Of a DNA stretch of 64,000 nt, positions 1 to 11,320 are shown one piece after another. Position 1 is the first letter of the stretch, and each line of letters starts with the position of its first letter. Source of the stretch: Cryptomeria japonica (Eukaryota; Streptophyta; Pinopsida; Cupressales; Cupressaceae); contig NC_081406.1 in the NCBI RefSeq assembly GCF_030272615.1, positions 118,643,847 through 118,707,846 on the forward strand, written 5' to 3'. Below the pieces are notes generated by a model. It was given only the letters and a program-made list of their open reading frames with translations. It did no database searches and was not told the origin of the DNA. The position numbers were made by a program, and so were the translations under genes.

Positions 1-654
1 TTCTCTATTTAGTTTATCAACTCTTTATATTTAGTTGCTCAGAGTTATACTATGGATATATTGTGGCTGGATTAGAACAATATGTTTAGTTATGTAGATA
101 TGATGATTTTTTATTACTGTTGAGAGAGGTTAAAGTGATTTTGTTTCTTTTGATGTTTGATGTTAGATTTTGTGACGCTACTCTTTGATTTTTCTATTTT
201 GTAAGGGTTCAAGGACATCTCCTTGGTAATGTAATAAAAACATTAAATAATAATAATAATATTTTAAAATAAATTATTATAAAAATTCTTAAAACATTGA
301 TTAACTTTTCAAAAAACAACTTCAATAATAGTTTACATTAAAAAAATGAAACTTCAACATCTATGATATCAAGAGATGATAAAAAATTGCATAATCAAAA
401 TAAATAAATAAATTCTATATACATGCAAATTTACATATATATATACATGCAAATTTAACCATTATATTTTAAAATTCAGTGGTGAAAAACCATGAAAAGT
501 ACAAGCAACGCCAATTTTCTAAATGCACTCCTATCAGTCAATCCGGATTTATTACAAACTCAATCTTGAGGTGCATTAAAAATATTGGATTTATTAAGAT
601 AAACCTTAGTGATATCAAGAGTGAGATAGAAATGAGAATGAGATATATTAGAAG
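1..654. other. AT-rich stretch without recognised gene
   Basis: No coding signal or RNA gene is visible. Positions about 540-640 (a stretch starting ctcaatcttgaggtgcatt) are a diverged direct copy of 1,565-1,660, so fragments of the CLE upstream region recur here outside the main inverted repeat. Confidence 0.4.
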
Positions 655-2094
655 TGGTCATCAAATTAATATAAAGGTACAATAGTTGTTTACAACTTTA
701 AGGGATATGTGTTTGAACTCTAATATTTAATATTCTAATTTTTTATGTTTTGTTTTCGCTTCATAGTTTATATTGTAAGTGGTTAGCCCATTAATATAAG
801 TTTGCAATCGTGATTTATAGGTGTAATTATTGTCATGTATGCAAGGGTAGCTTATCAAGGACTTAATAATCAAACAATTGAAATGTAAATTTATGTCAAA
901 ATTTTATTTTTTCTCATATATGTGAAGGTGGCTTATCAAAGGCTTAATAATCAAACAATTAAAATGTAGATTTATATCAAAAATTATGTTCTGAGAGGAC
1001 AAAATTGTCATTTTAATTATTTGAATGTATTAATATTATCTTAAAATAACAAGTTACAACTAAACTATTGATGAATAATAAATCATCTTTATTTATGCAT
1101 TTTAACTATAAATGTTACTAACATATCTACAAAACAAAATATAAGTGACAATGTGTTCACACTCATTTATATATGTGTAAGGTGGACATGACATTAAGAT
1201 CTATCATTTTACATAAATCAATATGATCCATCCATAAGTAATTATATCATCTAGTTACAATTTTGATGAAGATATGAGCACAATTACAATTCTTGATAGC
1301 ATACTTCTAAGAAGTTTGAATTTTGTAATGTTTAATTGTCTGCTTTATTCATATCCGGATACTCTCCATCTAAGAGAGCAATTTATAAGAAATGTATTTC
1401 TTCCATATCACTAGAAACGTGTACTTTCCCATTTTCCAAATATACCATCATTGTCCACCAACAAAAGGTAATCTGGTCTGCCAAGTCGTATACATATATA
1501 TACAAATGTATGTAAAAAGCATGGAGATATATTATATTTTTTTTTTAAATGATAAGGAATAATATTAAAAACTCAATTTGGAGGTGCATTAAAAAAATGG
1601 ATTTATCAAGTCAAACCTTAGTGATAACAAGAGTGGGATACAATGGAGAAAAGTGACAGCACATAGCACACAAATGCCACCACGACCAAATGATGTGGGG
1701 AATTTTCGAAATGTACTCCTAATGGTAAGCAATTTACTTTTATTTCTTACTCTAGGAGAGAGTAAAGTAATCAGAACAATTACACACCATGGAAAGAGAA
1801 CAAAAAACTGACGGCATTTATTACCTGACAATTTGACGCCGAAAGTGTTTGCGGACAATCACGAGTGGTTTCTCTGTGACGCCTCCATGAAAATGAGTTG
1901 ATGACAGCTCAAAGTAGGAGGTTTGCTTACCGCTTAAATTCAAAAAATACTGCGCATAATCTGAATTACTAAGCATGCACTTATTTTAAAATTTGTGGAG
2001 AAGAATAATGTTAAATATAAAGGAAGACTTGTAGTAGAGCCTTATCTTTTGGATTATCAAACGAAAACAACGGTTTGTGGCAGTTAAGAACTTT

Positions 2095-2156
2095 CCACGT
2101 CGACATAGCATTTCCTTGCATTTTAAATCATTTTTGCAAAATTACATCTATATAAG
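2095..2156 (+). promoter_or_regulatory. Duplicated CLE-type core promoter (CCACGTC and TATA box) pointing right
   Basis: The sequence ctatataag at 2,148-2,156 and the ACGT-core element at 2,095-2,101 are mirror copies of the elements upstream of CLE-A and CLE-B. This promoter faces towards CLE-A, so any transcript from it would read through the spacer and be antisense to CLE-A exons 3 and 2. Confidence 0.55.
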
Positions 2157-2266
2157 TCGTCTAACTTCTGTGCGAAATACACCCAACAGATAATCATCTT
2201 GCCAGATCTTAAAGAGTTTGGAGACATTTTCCAGTTGCAGTCAGAGATAAAAGTAGAGAGAGAGCG

Positions 2267-2377
2267 GTGGCCTTATATAGATGCTTTGTAGTTGTGACAG
2301 TGTTGTTGCTTATTACTGTCTCATTACTTCAACGTAACCAACATTCTCTCATTGCTGCGATAAGTCAGCAAGTAAAA
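2267..2377 (+). pseudogene. Inverted relic of CLE exon 1 (signal-peptide exon)
   Basis: This is a plus-strand counterpart of the signal-peptide exon of CLE-A and CLE-B. The start codon reads GTG at 2,267-2,269 instead of ATG. After the conserved hydrophobic stretch (VVVTVLLLITVSLL) there are five extra bases relative to CLE-A, which shift the frame. The splice donor context (aaaa|gtaagc, intron from 2,378) is still present. No exons 2 or 3 follow in this orientation, so it cannot make a CLE peptide. Confidence 0.75.
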
Positions 2378-2437
2378 GTAAGCACAACTCCTTCTCTGCT
2401 TCTTAATTTCAAATATTTTAATGTATACATTTTGTTT

Positions 2438-3773
2438 TGAAATTGGTGGGCTTTTGGCCATTCATTGTGTTACTTTGGACAAATTATTTATGAAGAGATC
2501 AGAACGTATCATTTATTAATTAATTGAAAAATAAATTATAATTACTTTTTATTAAAAATAAAGTCATATATTCTTCTTTTTTTTTGTGTTTTTTTTTATT
2601 AGAAGCCCAATTCAGAAACTGAGACCTTTGGTAGGGCTTTTATTTCACTTCCTCACAAATTGAAGGTTTCACCTTTGTAAAAAATGTTTTTAACTAATTT
2701 CTCACAAACAACAATCCTTTGATCTCATCGGCCTTCCTTCTTAATGGCCAGATCTCCTCTTTAATAGTGGCAAAGATCTTCTTTATCTGCTATCCATAGC
2801 TCCTTCGATGGCTGAGTCTACTTTTTCCTTTCAACTTGGGTGGCTTCCCTTCTAAAAGGGGGGGTTTTTTTCTTACATGTAGCTAGGCTACTATTTGCAT
2901 GTCTTTCTTGTAGCATGGATCTGCACCTTATTCCTGCGATCTCTTTTGACCTTTGTTGGCTTCTCCTTTGGTTTCTAAAAACAACTATCGCTTATTGAGG
3001 CAGCGAATACACCTTTCATCTTCTCTGCAAATTTCTTTAAACTTTATAAACCTTCAATTTAAGTATTTTTTCAAATTCTCAGCAGCCAGCTTCTATAATC
3101 TTCTAGTCTTTTCCACAATCTTCCTTAAGGATTATTTGCACGTCTCAATGTTTTTGCTTTGATAGCAATTGAAGAAACTAAAAATACAGAAATTGCTCAA
3201 TAGCAGATAAATCTCTCCATTCTTTCAAGTGAGATTACAAACCTCCTTGAACTTAATATCAAAGACCAACTGATCAAAGATAACAATTCATTACAATGGG
3301 CCTCATATACATAGAAGTCTTGAATTCCAAGGACAGTTAAAAATAGTAGTAGTCACATGAACACTCATGCAAATTTCCAGCTAAGAAAATCATGCAAATT
3401 TTATTTTGAAAGCTTCTATTTGAACTCTAAGAGACTGCAGTTATTCGTATGCGCAATGTGAGAAATTACAATTACAAACAGACTGGCACTGAAATTAACT
3501 CTTTTATAATTCTTTGTTAATAAAGAAGCACGGAGACTGTGCATAATTCTGCAGCTCTCAAAACACACTATACTCTTATCACATACTCTTAATACTCAGT
3601 CCTATTGAAATTATGAATGAAAATTTGCTTTCTCTGTCTGATTCAAGAAAATAATCATGACTGCAGAAGTGGTTACATTTAGGCTCGTGGAGGTGTCAAT
3701 GCAGAAAGGAAGATGGAAATGGGACTACGTAGGACCTAAACAAAATGGGTACGCTTGAACCAGTAGGATTGGA
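2438..3773. other. Spacer between the inverted arms, no recognised gene
   Basis: There is no convincing coding region. Positions about 3,475-3,770 lie just 3' of CLE-A and are shared with the region 3' of CLE-B at about 20,865-21,151, so the segmental duplication reaches at least this far. The part 2,440-3,470 shows no similarity to anything else in the window that I could see. Confidence 0.4.
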
Positions 3774-3783
3774 TTTATTTATT
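3774..3783 (-). terminator. Candidate polyadenylation signal of CLE-A
   Basis: Two overlapping AATAAA hexamers lie on the minus strand 18-27 bases after the CLE-A stop codon. The same arrangement follows CLE-B. Confidence 0.4.
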
Positions 3784-3800
3784 ATTTTCATAGAGTCGTT

Positions 3801-4750
3801 TTAGTGGTGTTGAGGATCTGGACCTCCAGGAATTTGTCTTTTGCATTGAAATTTGGGCTTCAACTTTCTCTGTTTCAAAGATCTGTTTTGCCCATTTTCT
3901 CGACTGGCAGTTTCTCTTTGTATTTGCAGATCAGTCAGCTGATTTGAAATGTACAGAACATACTTGAATTAGACTTGTTTTAATATGAAAAAAAAAATCA
4001 AATGGAAATAAATGGGATTCAACAAACCTTTGACAAAGTTTGGTCATTAGTGGAGTTCACAACGACACCTTTAGTGATACCTTTGTCGTGTTGTAACTTC
4101 AGGTATTCCATGCTTAATTTGCCCCCTGCATTAAAAATAAGGAAAAGATAGAAAAGAGTGTTTATATTTTTTAAGTAATTAAAATGTATATTTTTAAAAT
4201 TATTATTTCTACATATGCAAATTCATAACTAGAACTAATCAAGCATGCAAGCTTTTTAGATGATAGCAAATGACACTCCTTTCTATTTCTATTTTATATA
4301 TAAACTGCCCTCATATTATTTTCAATTCTTCATAATTAAATTTCTTACATTAAACTCTTCTTTTCTCAAACAAATTACAACTACATTAAAATTCTATTCT
4401 TACGATTATTGAGCATCTTGAATGGCGATTCTACTCCCATATTTATGGAGTTATGTATGCCCAAATACTCTCGATTATGCTTACGTAAGAATCATAATGC
4501 ATCTTTGACTTTATTTTTAATAGAAAATAATTGTAATATAATTTTCAATTATAAATATGATCAAATATGCATGTTTTCACCTAAAATACCACAGAAACAA
4601 AATGTATATTTGAAATTAAGAAGCAAAGGACGAGTTGTGCTTACTTTTTCTTTCTGACTTGTCGCAGCTATGAGAGAATGTTGGCTGAAGTAATGAGACA
4701 GCAATAAGCAATGACATTGTGACAACTACAAAGTGTCTATATAAGGCCAT
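3801..4750 (-). CDS. CLE (CLAVATA3/ESR-related) signalling peptide precursor, copy A, three exons
   Basis: Exons on the minus strand are 4750-4645, 4125-4028 and 3938-3801, giving 342 coding bases and 113 residues. Introns follow GT-AG (donors gtaagc and gtttgt, acceptors aatgcag and aaatcag). Exon 1 encodes a signal peptide: MALYRHF, then a hydrophobic run ending SLLQPTFSHS. Exon 2 encodes a charged middle region with SMEYLKLQHDKG. Exon 3 is basic and ends in RQIPGGPDPQHH followed at once by TAA. This matches the 12-residue CLE consensus (R, P4, G6-P7-D8-P9, H11-H12). CLE peptides are secreted, cut from the precursor and read by LRR receptor kinases in meristem or vascular control. Two introns are unusual for CLE genes but typical of CLV3 and CLE40, and the RQ start of the peptide resembles CLE40. 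Family call: high confidence; orthology and process: inferred. Confidence 0.88.
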
Positions 4751-6075
4751 TGCTCTCTCTCTACTTTTATCTCTGACAGCAACTGGAAAATGTCTCCAAA
4801 CTCTTTAAGATCTAGAAAGATGATTATCTGTTGGGAGTACTTCGCACAGAAGTTAGACGACTTATATAGATGTAATTTTGCAAAAATGGTTTAAAAAGCA
4901 GGGAAATGCTATGACGACGTGGAAAGTTCTTAACTGCCACAAACCGTTGTTTTCGTTTGATAATCTAAAAGATTAAGGCTCTACTACAAGTCTTCCTCTA
5001 TATTTAACATTATTCTTCTCCACAAATGTTAAAATAAGTCCATGCTTAGTAATTCAGATTATGCGCAGCATTTTTTGAGTTTAAGCTATAAGCAAACCTC
5101 GTACTTTAAGCTGTCAACTCGTTTTCATGGAGGCTTAACAGAGAAACCACTTGTGATTGTCGGCAAACACTTTCGGCTTCACGTTGTTTTACTACAGAAA
5201 ATCGCACCCTTCAGGTAATAATGCCGTCATCTTTTTGTTCTCTCTCTCTGGTGCGTAATTGTTAATTACTCCAGTCTCTCTAGTGTAAGATTAAAAAAAA
5301 AAAAACTGCTTACCATTAGGAGTACAGTTAGGAAATTCACCACATCACTTGGTCATGGTGGCATTTATGTGCTGTCACTTTCCTCATTTCTATCCCACTC
5401 TTGATATTACTTTGGTTTGTTTTAATATATCCACTTCTTTTTTAGTGCACCTCCAAATTGAATTTTTAATAGCATTGCTTATCATTTATAAATTATATAT
5501 TTCCATGCTTTTTACATAGATTTGTATATATATATTTTGAAATGAGATATCTTTACTCTGAATACATGCGTAAATATGTAGATTTTTATAAATTTAGATA
5601 TGTTAGTAACATTTATAGTTAAAATCTATAAATAAAGATATTTTATTAATCACCAATAATTTAGTTGTAGCATGTTATTTTAAGATAATATTAATACAAT
5701 TTAATAATTAAAATGTTATTTTTGTGCCCTCAAAACATATTTTTTGACATAAATCTACATTTTAATTGTTTGATTAATATTAAGTTTGCGATAAGCCACC
5801 CTAACATACATGATACAAAATAATTTTTTGACATAAATTTATATTTAAATTGTTTGACTATTAAGTCTTTGATAAGATGTACCCTTATATACATGACAAC
5901 CCTTACATTTGTAAATCACAATTGTGGCTTTATATTAATGGCAAATCCACTTACAAGATAAACAATGCAGCAAGAATAACATAGAAAAACTAGAATATTA
6001 AAGGTATGAATTGAAACATATATCCCTTACTCCAATAAGCAACCATTGTACCTTTATATTAGTGGGATGAGAAAT
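4600..6075. repeat. Right arm of the CLE-A inverted duplication
   Basis: Reverse complement of 655-2,437. It contains the start of intron 1, exon 1, the 5' leader and the upstream region of CLE-A. Relative to the left arm and to CLE-B it lacks about 400 bp at around 5,530, where the text jumps from a TATATA run to the 'tgaatacatgcgtaaat' block. Confidence 0.85.
4861..4922 (-). promoter_or_regulatory. Core promoter of CLE-A: TATA box and ACGT-core element
   Basis: On the minus strand ctatataag (4,861-4,869) lies about 110 bases upstream of the ATG at 4,750. An ACGT-core box (gacgtgg on the plus strand) lies at 4,916-4,922. Both elements and the sequence between them are conserved upstream of CLE-B and in the inverted copy, which supports function or recent common origin. 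Confidence 0.6.
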
Positions 6076-6304
6076 TACAATATATCCAATGAAGAAAAAT
6101 ATACATACAGAAAATAATAATATTGAGATTAGGGTTGAAACGTATATCTTCTAAACCTGTAAATTACTTTTACACCTTTGCATTAATGGAATGGCCACTT
6201 ACAATATAGCCAAGTAAGAAAAAAATGAAAATAAATATAAAATTAATGATTATGGTTGAAATATATATCTATCAAAATTGATCTGTAAGCTTAGATTTTG
6301 GAAA

Positions 6305-6341
<37 letters not shown>

Positions 6342-6600
6342 GACTATCCATACACATGTAAAAAACCATTGCATATTTATATCAATGTGATGACCACTAA
6401 CAATAAACCAAGAAGCAAGAAAAATATAGTAAAAAAAATAGAATATCAAATATTAGTATTGAAACATATATCCCTTATACCCATAAATGAAATTTACACC
6501 TTATATTAATGGGATAACCACTCATAATATAACCAATGAAGCAAGAAAATTGTGAAAACAAATAAAAATTTAAGGATTAGGGTAAAAGAATCTGTCTAGT
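5905..6600. repeat. Degenerate tandem repeat, about 120-130 bp unit, roughly five copies
   Basis: Successive units share the order: 'acctttatattaatggga', 'ccacttacaatata', 'ccaatgaagcaagaaaa', 'gaatatta', 'ggttgaaacatatatc'. Copies are visible from about 5,915, 6,047, 6,170, 6,375 and 6,493. The array is interrupted by a CT microsatellite at 6,307-6,339. Confidence 0.65.
6307..6339. repeat. (CT)n microsatellite
   Basis: About 16 uninterrupted CT dinucleotides on the plus strand, inside the tandem array. Confidence 0.95.
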
Positions 6601-7439
6601 ACATTTAATCTTTAAGGTTTATTTTTATATTTTATAACTTTAAAATATAGTTTCATACTCTCTCAATATCATCCAATTTTTTTAATACAGATTATCCACC
6701 TCTTATGTTGTATATGAATTTATATTGATTTAAACAAATCCAAAGTCTTTAAGAGCCCTATCTTATCTGCACACACATAATTATATTACAAATAATATAT
6801 ATACATTAAAATAATAAAATAAAATATAAAAAATAATGTTGTTCATATATATTGACTAATATTATCCATATATAGAAGAAGAATATTACTCACATATATG
6901 GAATATATTTAATATTTTTTAACTTGGTAATCTCAAATTTTTAATATGGCTCAATCTAAAAAAAAATACTTATGGGAGGATCTCTTATCAATGGATGGGA
7001 AGATCTCTTATCATTAACTTTGTCATTGAGTCTACTATGAGGGGGGCTCAATCCCCAAGGAATTTACATCTTGTTCAAACTTTCCAACATAATGGTCTAG
7101 TGAAGGTCCACAACTTGGAAAAATAATGGTCCAATTAAGGCGCATGGCTTGGGATAACATAATATAGCCAAAAAAAACTTCTCGTGACTACAAAAACCTA
7201 GAAAATACACACCCCCTATGAGAATGTAGAGGAACTTGACCTATAAACTCATTAAACCAATTATAGTTTGAGAATTTGTGATTTACACAACAATGTTGTG
7301 ACATGACCAGTGCACTACATTCTCATTCATAGGACTCTCCCTCCCTTCTTCCTTGTTATTCTTCAAAGAATGTTTTGCTTCTAATGGATGATGATGATGA
7401 TATTACTCGTAATGATGTTTTTTTCCTAATGATGGTATT
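6601..7439. other. AT-rich stretch, nothing recognised
   Basis: No coding signal. It may hold 5' parts of the decayed copia element that follows, but no LTR boundary or primer site could be identified. Confidence 0.3.
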
Positions 7440-9110
7440 CATCTATTTGTTAACATTACTTTATATTCTCCTTCTCCTCCACCTACATATATTCGACCAT
7501 TATAGGCTCACACACTTGTTGGGGTCTTCTTTCTCTTGTAGGTGATCCCACAACTACTTGAACAACTCATTCGTAGACTTTGGGTGTCAAAATTTTGATT
7601 CATGTAGTAATTATTATCCTCATAATTTTATATATGCTTCAGGTATTCTAGAGTGGGATATTGTTATGACCGATAAGTATTCTTCTTTGATGAAGAATGA
7701 TACTTGGGATCTTGTTCCTCTACCTAAGAGAAGAAATTTAATTTAGTAGAAGTATGTTTGCCATATTAAATTTTTAATTGAGGGTTCTATTGATAAATAT
7801 AAGGCTCGTCTAGTGGATAAGAGATTTTCTCAGGTTTATCATACTATTTCGAGACCATTTCTTCTATCTTCAAGATGGATTCTATTCATCTTATGCGTTC
7901 TATTGTTGTATCTCAAGGTTGGTCAGTGTGTCAAATGGATGTGAAGACTGCTTTCATGAATGATGAGCTTCAGGAGGAAATCTATATGGAGAAACCACCA
8001 GGATTTGTGTAGGACCCTTCACTTATTTGTAGGCTTCAATGTTGATTTTATGGTCTCAAACAAGCTACTAGATCTTGGTATGATAAGATGGAATATGTTT
8101 TATTTTCTTTTGGGTTGACTCAATGTCACTCTAATTCTATAGTTTACATTTAGAGGTATAGGGCCATATTCTTGTTCTTACTATTTGTGTGAATGACTTG
8201 ATTCTCACAAGGAGTTCTCTTGCCATGATTGACGATAGTCAACAAACCAAGTGATAGAGAATTTTTTTCATATGACAAATCTTTGTTTGTTGCATTACTT
8301 CCTTTGTCTTCAAAGTAATCATTCTTTTGTTAGTATTTTCTCTTTTTCTAGCAGAGGTATGCTCTTGATTTACTTTATAGATTTTGGATTGCTAATTACA
8401 AGCTATACCCTACACCTTTTTAATCAAGTGTTGTGTTGTTTAGTAGTTGTACTACGCCATCAGTTGATGCTACCTTGTATTGGTTGTTGGTTGGCAACCT
8501 TTTGTACTTAGCACATGGTCACCTTGATATTTCCTTTGAAATTGGTCTTATCTCTTGTTTCTCTCAAGATCCTCATGAGAGTTATTGGAAGTTCGCCAAT
8601 TATATCTTGTGGTACATGTAGTGCACTGCATAGTTTGGAATTCAATACACATCATGTGACACTAAGATTGTGGGCTTCCCTGAATTAGATTGGGTTGTTG
8701 ATGTTGATGATCGAAAGTCTAATATATTTTGTCTTGGTTCTAATCTAGTTGCTTAGTCGTGTAAGAAGCAAACAAGTATTGCATTGTCATCAACTAAGGT
8801 TGAGTATCAATGAGCAATCTTGGCTAGTCAAGAGGTTCTTTGGCTTCATTGCTAACCATCCCAATACTCTTTTGTGTGATAATTATATTCACATACATAT
8901 TTATAGCAACCCAGTGGAGCATTAGTGCCCTAAGAATATTGAGATCCACATGTACTTTATTTGATATCTCATACAAGAATGGATTCTTTCTTTGGGATAT
9001 TTTCTTACAAAGAAACAAGTTGTGGGCATCTTCACTAAAATTTTGGCATCTCCTTTGTATCTTCAATTGTGATTGATGTTATGGATGAAGTAATTCCTCC
9101 TTTGAGATTC
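7440..9110 (+). pseudogene. Decayed Ty1/copia polyprotein fragment (reverse transcriptase to RNase H)
   Basis: Translation, with many stops and frameshifts, shows copia landmarks in order: MKNDTWDLVPLPK at about 7,690, YKARLVDK-FSQV at 7,800, QMDVKTAFM and EEIYMEKPPGFV near 7,940-8,010, a YGLKQA-like block at 8,050, a VNDLILT-like RT active site near 8,190, LLHYFLCLQ at 8,290, and the RNase H tail with DRKS, QTSIALSSTKVEY and LASQEVLWL at about 8,710-8,850. The catalytic Tyr/Val-Asp-Asp is already damaged (N-D). The element is dead. The 3' coding end and following sequence recur at 17,500-17,960. Confidence 0.85.
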
Positions 9111-9452
9111 ATGAGGAGTCCTCCTTCCTTTCACTTTTTCTTTTCAATATTTTATATTTTCTGTTTTGAAGGGTAGTTTTCCCTCATGAGGTTTTTCTCC
9201 TTTTCTCTAGTTGTGAGAGATTTCATTTCATTACATTTTTACAAGGTGTTCACCCTCGGTCTCCTTGTATTGTGAAATGTAGTGCTTCATTTTGTGACAT
9301 GGCTTAACTTCCTCCCATGGATTTATTAAATCTTGTGGCTATATTGAGCATTAATTGGTCAATCATTATTTGGTGCAATGACAACCATTTTTGTTACAAG
9401 ACCAAATTTTGAACCCACGACATGACTAAGATGGAGGCTCAATCAGTCTGGA
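8870..9452 (+). repeat. Copia 3' end and putative LTR, first of two direct copies
   Basis: This block (from 'caacccagtggagcatta') is similar to 17,540-18,020 in the same orientation. The transition from coding tail to non-coding sequence occurs at about 9,080. The insertion of the CACTA element at 9,453 splits this copy; its continuation is at 17,408-17,500, which again matches the second copy at about 18,030-18,110. Confidence 0.65.
9450..9452. repeat. Target-site duplication GGA, left side of the CACTA element
   Basis: The GGA directly before CACTA matches GGA at 17,405-17,407 directly after TAGTG. A 3-bp duplication is the norm for CACTA transposons. Confidence 0.75.
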
Positions 9453-9483
9453 CACTAGTACATTTGGGCCTAATTTCTGACGG
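9453..9483 (+). repeat. CACTA left terminal inverted repeat
   Basis: 31-bp terminal inverted repeat partner of 17,374-17,404. It is followed by repeated GACGG/GTCGG subterminal motifs. Confidence 0.8.
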
Positions 9484-9751
9484 CTAATTGTCGGATTTGT
9501 GACGATAAAACGTCGGACTTCTGACCAACTTTACTGTCAAAAACTCATCGTCAGGCTTCCCGATGATGTTATGAACTCCTCCAACAACAGCTATATTTGC
9601 ACCCCTAGCCACAAATTTTGATGGATTTCCATTGGATTTCCGATGGATGCTTTGTTTTCTCCTCAACGATTGTCCGACATGGAAGTGACATCAGATATAC
9701 AGCATCCTTATTGGATGTTTCATTAGTTTTCATCAAAATTCCGATGGCAAG

Positions 9752-10551
9752 AGATGATGTGGGTCAAACGGATTTGACGTCGGTGAATGAAAACATTGAA
9801 CAAGTTATACTTTTAAAAATTGCATAAAACATTTATTATTTATTTGATTCAGTGTTATTTGCAAAAAATGATTATCAATGATGTTTCCTTTCTCCAAGAA
9901 TTGCCTAGGATCTTTTCGTCAGATAATATGTAACATCGAATGACTAAATATTTTCTTTACAAATGCTTATTTTATTTAATTATTATCTGAGTGTGAATTA
10001 AAATTTATATCTGTACGGAAGCAGAACATACAAGCTGAAGAGTCATGTCCAAGCAAATTTTGTAAAAGAAAGCAGGTAGGCATTATCTTGAATGACATGG
10101 AAACAAGCTCATTAGCTGCCTAGAAGAGAGAAATTGGAGAAAAGCAGAGGAAAGTGTTTAAGGGTGATAAATAGATAGAGAGTATGCAATACAAACAAAC
10201 AATGTTTGGATGTGTGATGTGACATCTCTAATTTATGTCTGGAGGGACTAACTCATTTTGTTGTTCATGTGAAACCTATTGGGCCACACTTTGGAGGAAA
10301 TCAATGTGTTCATGCAAGGAGCACCTTTTTTCTATTATGAAAATGATGCTTTTGCGCTGAAGGATATTTGGAAGTCAATATCCAAAAATTTCTATAGTGT
10401 GGAACCAGAGTTGGCGGACTCGAAGGAATTTTCAGCTTTCAAAAGACCAAGAGGTTATGTAAACAATCTCCCAATAGAAAGGCGATTTCAAGCATTACCT
10501 CTCCCCCCCATGACTATTCAAGAACCACTTCCTCAGACAAAGGACTATTGG
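9752..10551. repeat. Left arm of a ~0.8-kb inverted repeat (DRM hairpin)
   Basis: The arm is the reverse complement of 10,991-11,793, with similarity from 'gtgggtcaaacg' at the outer end to 'gacaaaggactattg' at the inner end. Differences are scattered single bases and short indels; by eye clearly over 85 per cent of positions agree. The spacer is 10,552-10,990. A transcript crossing it would fold into a long double-stranded RNA. Confidence 0.92.
10230..10551 (+). pseudogene. DRM-type DNA methyltransferase gene fragment in the left arm
   Basis: The plus strand encodes, from 10,279, a stretch including EEINVFMQGAP, FFYYENDAFALKDIWKSISK, VEPELADSKEF, RPRGYVNNLPIERRF and PPMTIQEPLPQTKDYW. This fits the conserved block ahead of the rearranged catalytic motifs of plant DRM proteins (compare family motifs such as FYYENVA, EPEFVDSK, KRGYIHNLP). 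It is open over about 90 codons but ends in the spacer, so it is a fragment only. DRM enzymes carry out RNA-directed de novo cytosine methylation. Confidence 0.7.
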
Positions 10552-10555
10552 CAGG

Positions 10556-11320
10556 TCAGGTCGATAGGTGGCAAGTCAGGTCGATGCAAAGCAACCTCTT
10601 CTCCACCAATACCAGATAGAAGAGAAAGTAATTTAATTTAATGCCATCAGGATAAAAGGCTTTAAACAAGACAGATAAATGGTATGCAACTGTATCTATT
10701 TGGAATGCATTACCCAAACACTGCAATCGATCACTCGCACACAAAGTTCCACGAGTGTGATCTTTTTCAAATCCTAATATGATTTCTATCTCATCAACCT
10801 CTAGAGGAGCCACCTGACTTGGCCCCACCCAAACCAAGATCCATTCTTCCCACTTTTCAAGATTGTATTTCTCTTCACTATCTTGCAGTTTCCCTCGTGA
10901 ATTTTCAATTATAGTTCAGAGTTCTTCATGAAGGACACCACCACATCGTCTAGAGTTTATGCTTCAATTTTTTTCTTTGATCCCATGGAGGACAATAGTC
11001 CTTTGTCTAAGGAATTTCTTCCTGAATAGTCATGGGGGGGAGAGGTAATGCTTTAAATCACCCTTCTATTGGGAGATTGTGTACATAACCTCTTGGTCTT
11101 CTGAAAGCTGAAAATTACTTTGAGTCTGCCAACTCTGGTTCCACACTATAGAAATTTTTGAATATTGACTTCCAAATATCCTTTAGTGCAAAAGCATCAT
11201 TCTCATAATAGAAAAAAGGTGCTCCTTGCATGACCACATTGATTTCCTCCAAGCGTGGCCCAATAGGTTTCACATGAACTCCAAAATGAGTTAGTCCCTT
11301 CAGACATAAATTAGAGACAT
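10556..11320 (-). pseudogene. DRM-type methyltransferase fragment in spacer and right arm (minus strand)
   Basis: Read on the minus strand, the right arm repeats the EEINV, FFYYENDAFALKDIWKSI and MTIQEEIPQTKDY segments and runs on into the spacer. The spacer (10,837-10,556) encodes VGPSQVAPLEVDEIEIILGF, then HTRG, CLGNAFQIDTVAYHLSVL and FYPDGIKL. The last group is diagnostic: plant DRM proteins carry a VAPLEPDEVEMLLGF-like motif and LGNSFQVDTVAYHLSVLK before motif I, the reflection of their rearranged motif order. The order on the minus strand is that of an ordinary DRM gene, so this was probably the original capture and the left arm its inverted duplicate. Frameshifts and stops are present. 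Confidence 0.82.

Larger units (their letters stand above)
655..2437. repeat. Left arm of a large inverted duplication of the CLE-A promoter and exon 1
   Basis: This segment is the reverse complement of about 4,600-6,075, with diverged but continuous similarity. Landmarks that pair are the 'ttaatataaaggtacaat' end at 664-681 with 6,046-6,063, the ggaggtgcatt block at 1,580, the TATA box at 2,148 and the former exon 1. The left arm is longer because it keeps about 400 bp (roughly 1,140-1,540) that the right arm lacks; those bases have a counterpart upstream of the other CLE gene at about 26,440-26,700. The spacer is 2,438-4,599. Confidence 0.85.

Noticed and set aside
479-685. 68-codon plus-strand frame
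   Set aside because: Lies in a diverged copy of non-coding CLE upstream DNA.
6307-6339. Regulatory GA/CT element of a gene
   Set aside because: No gene next to it; simple microsatellite inside a tandem array.
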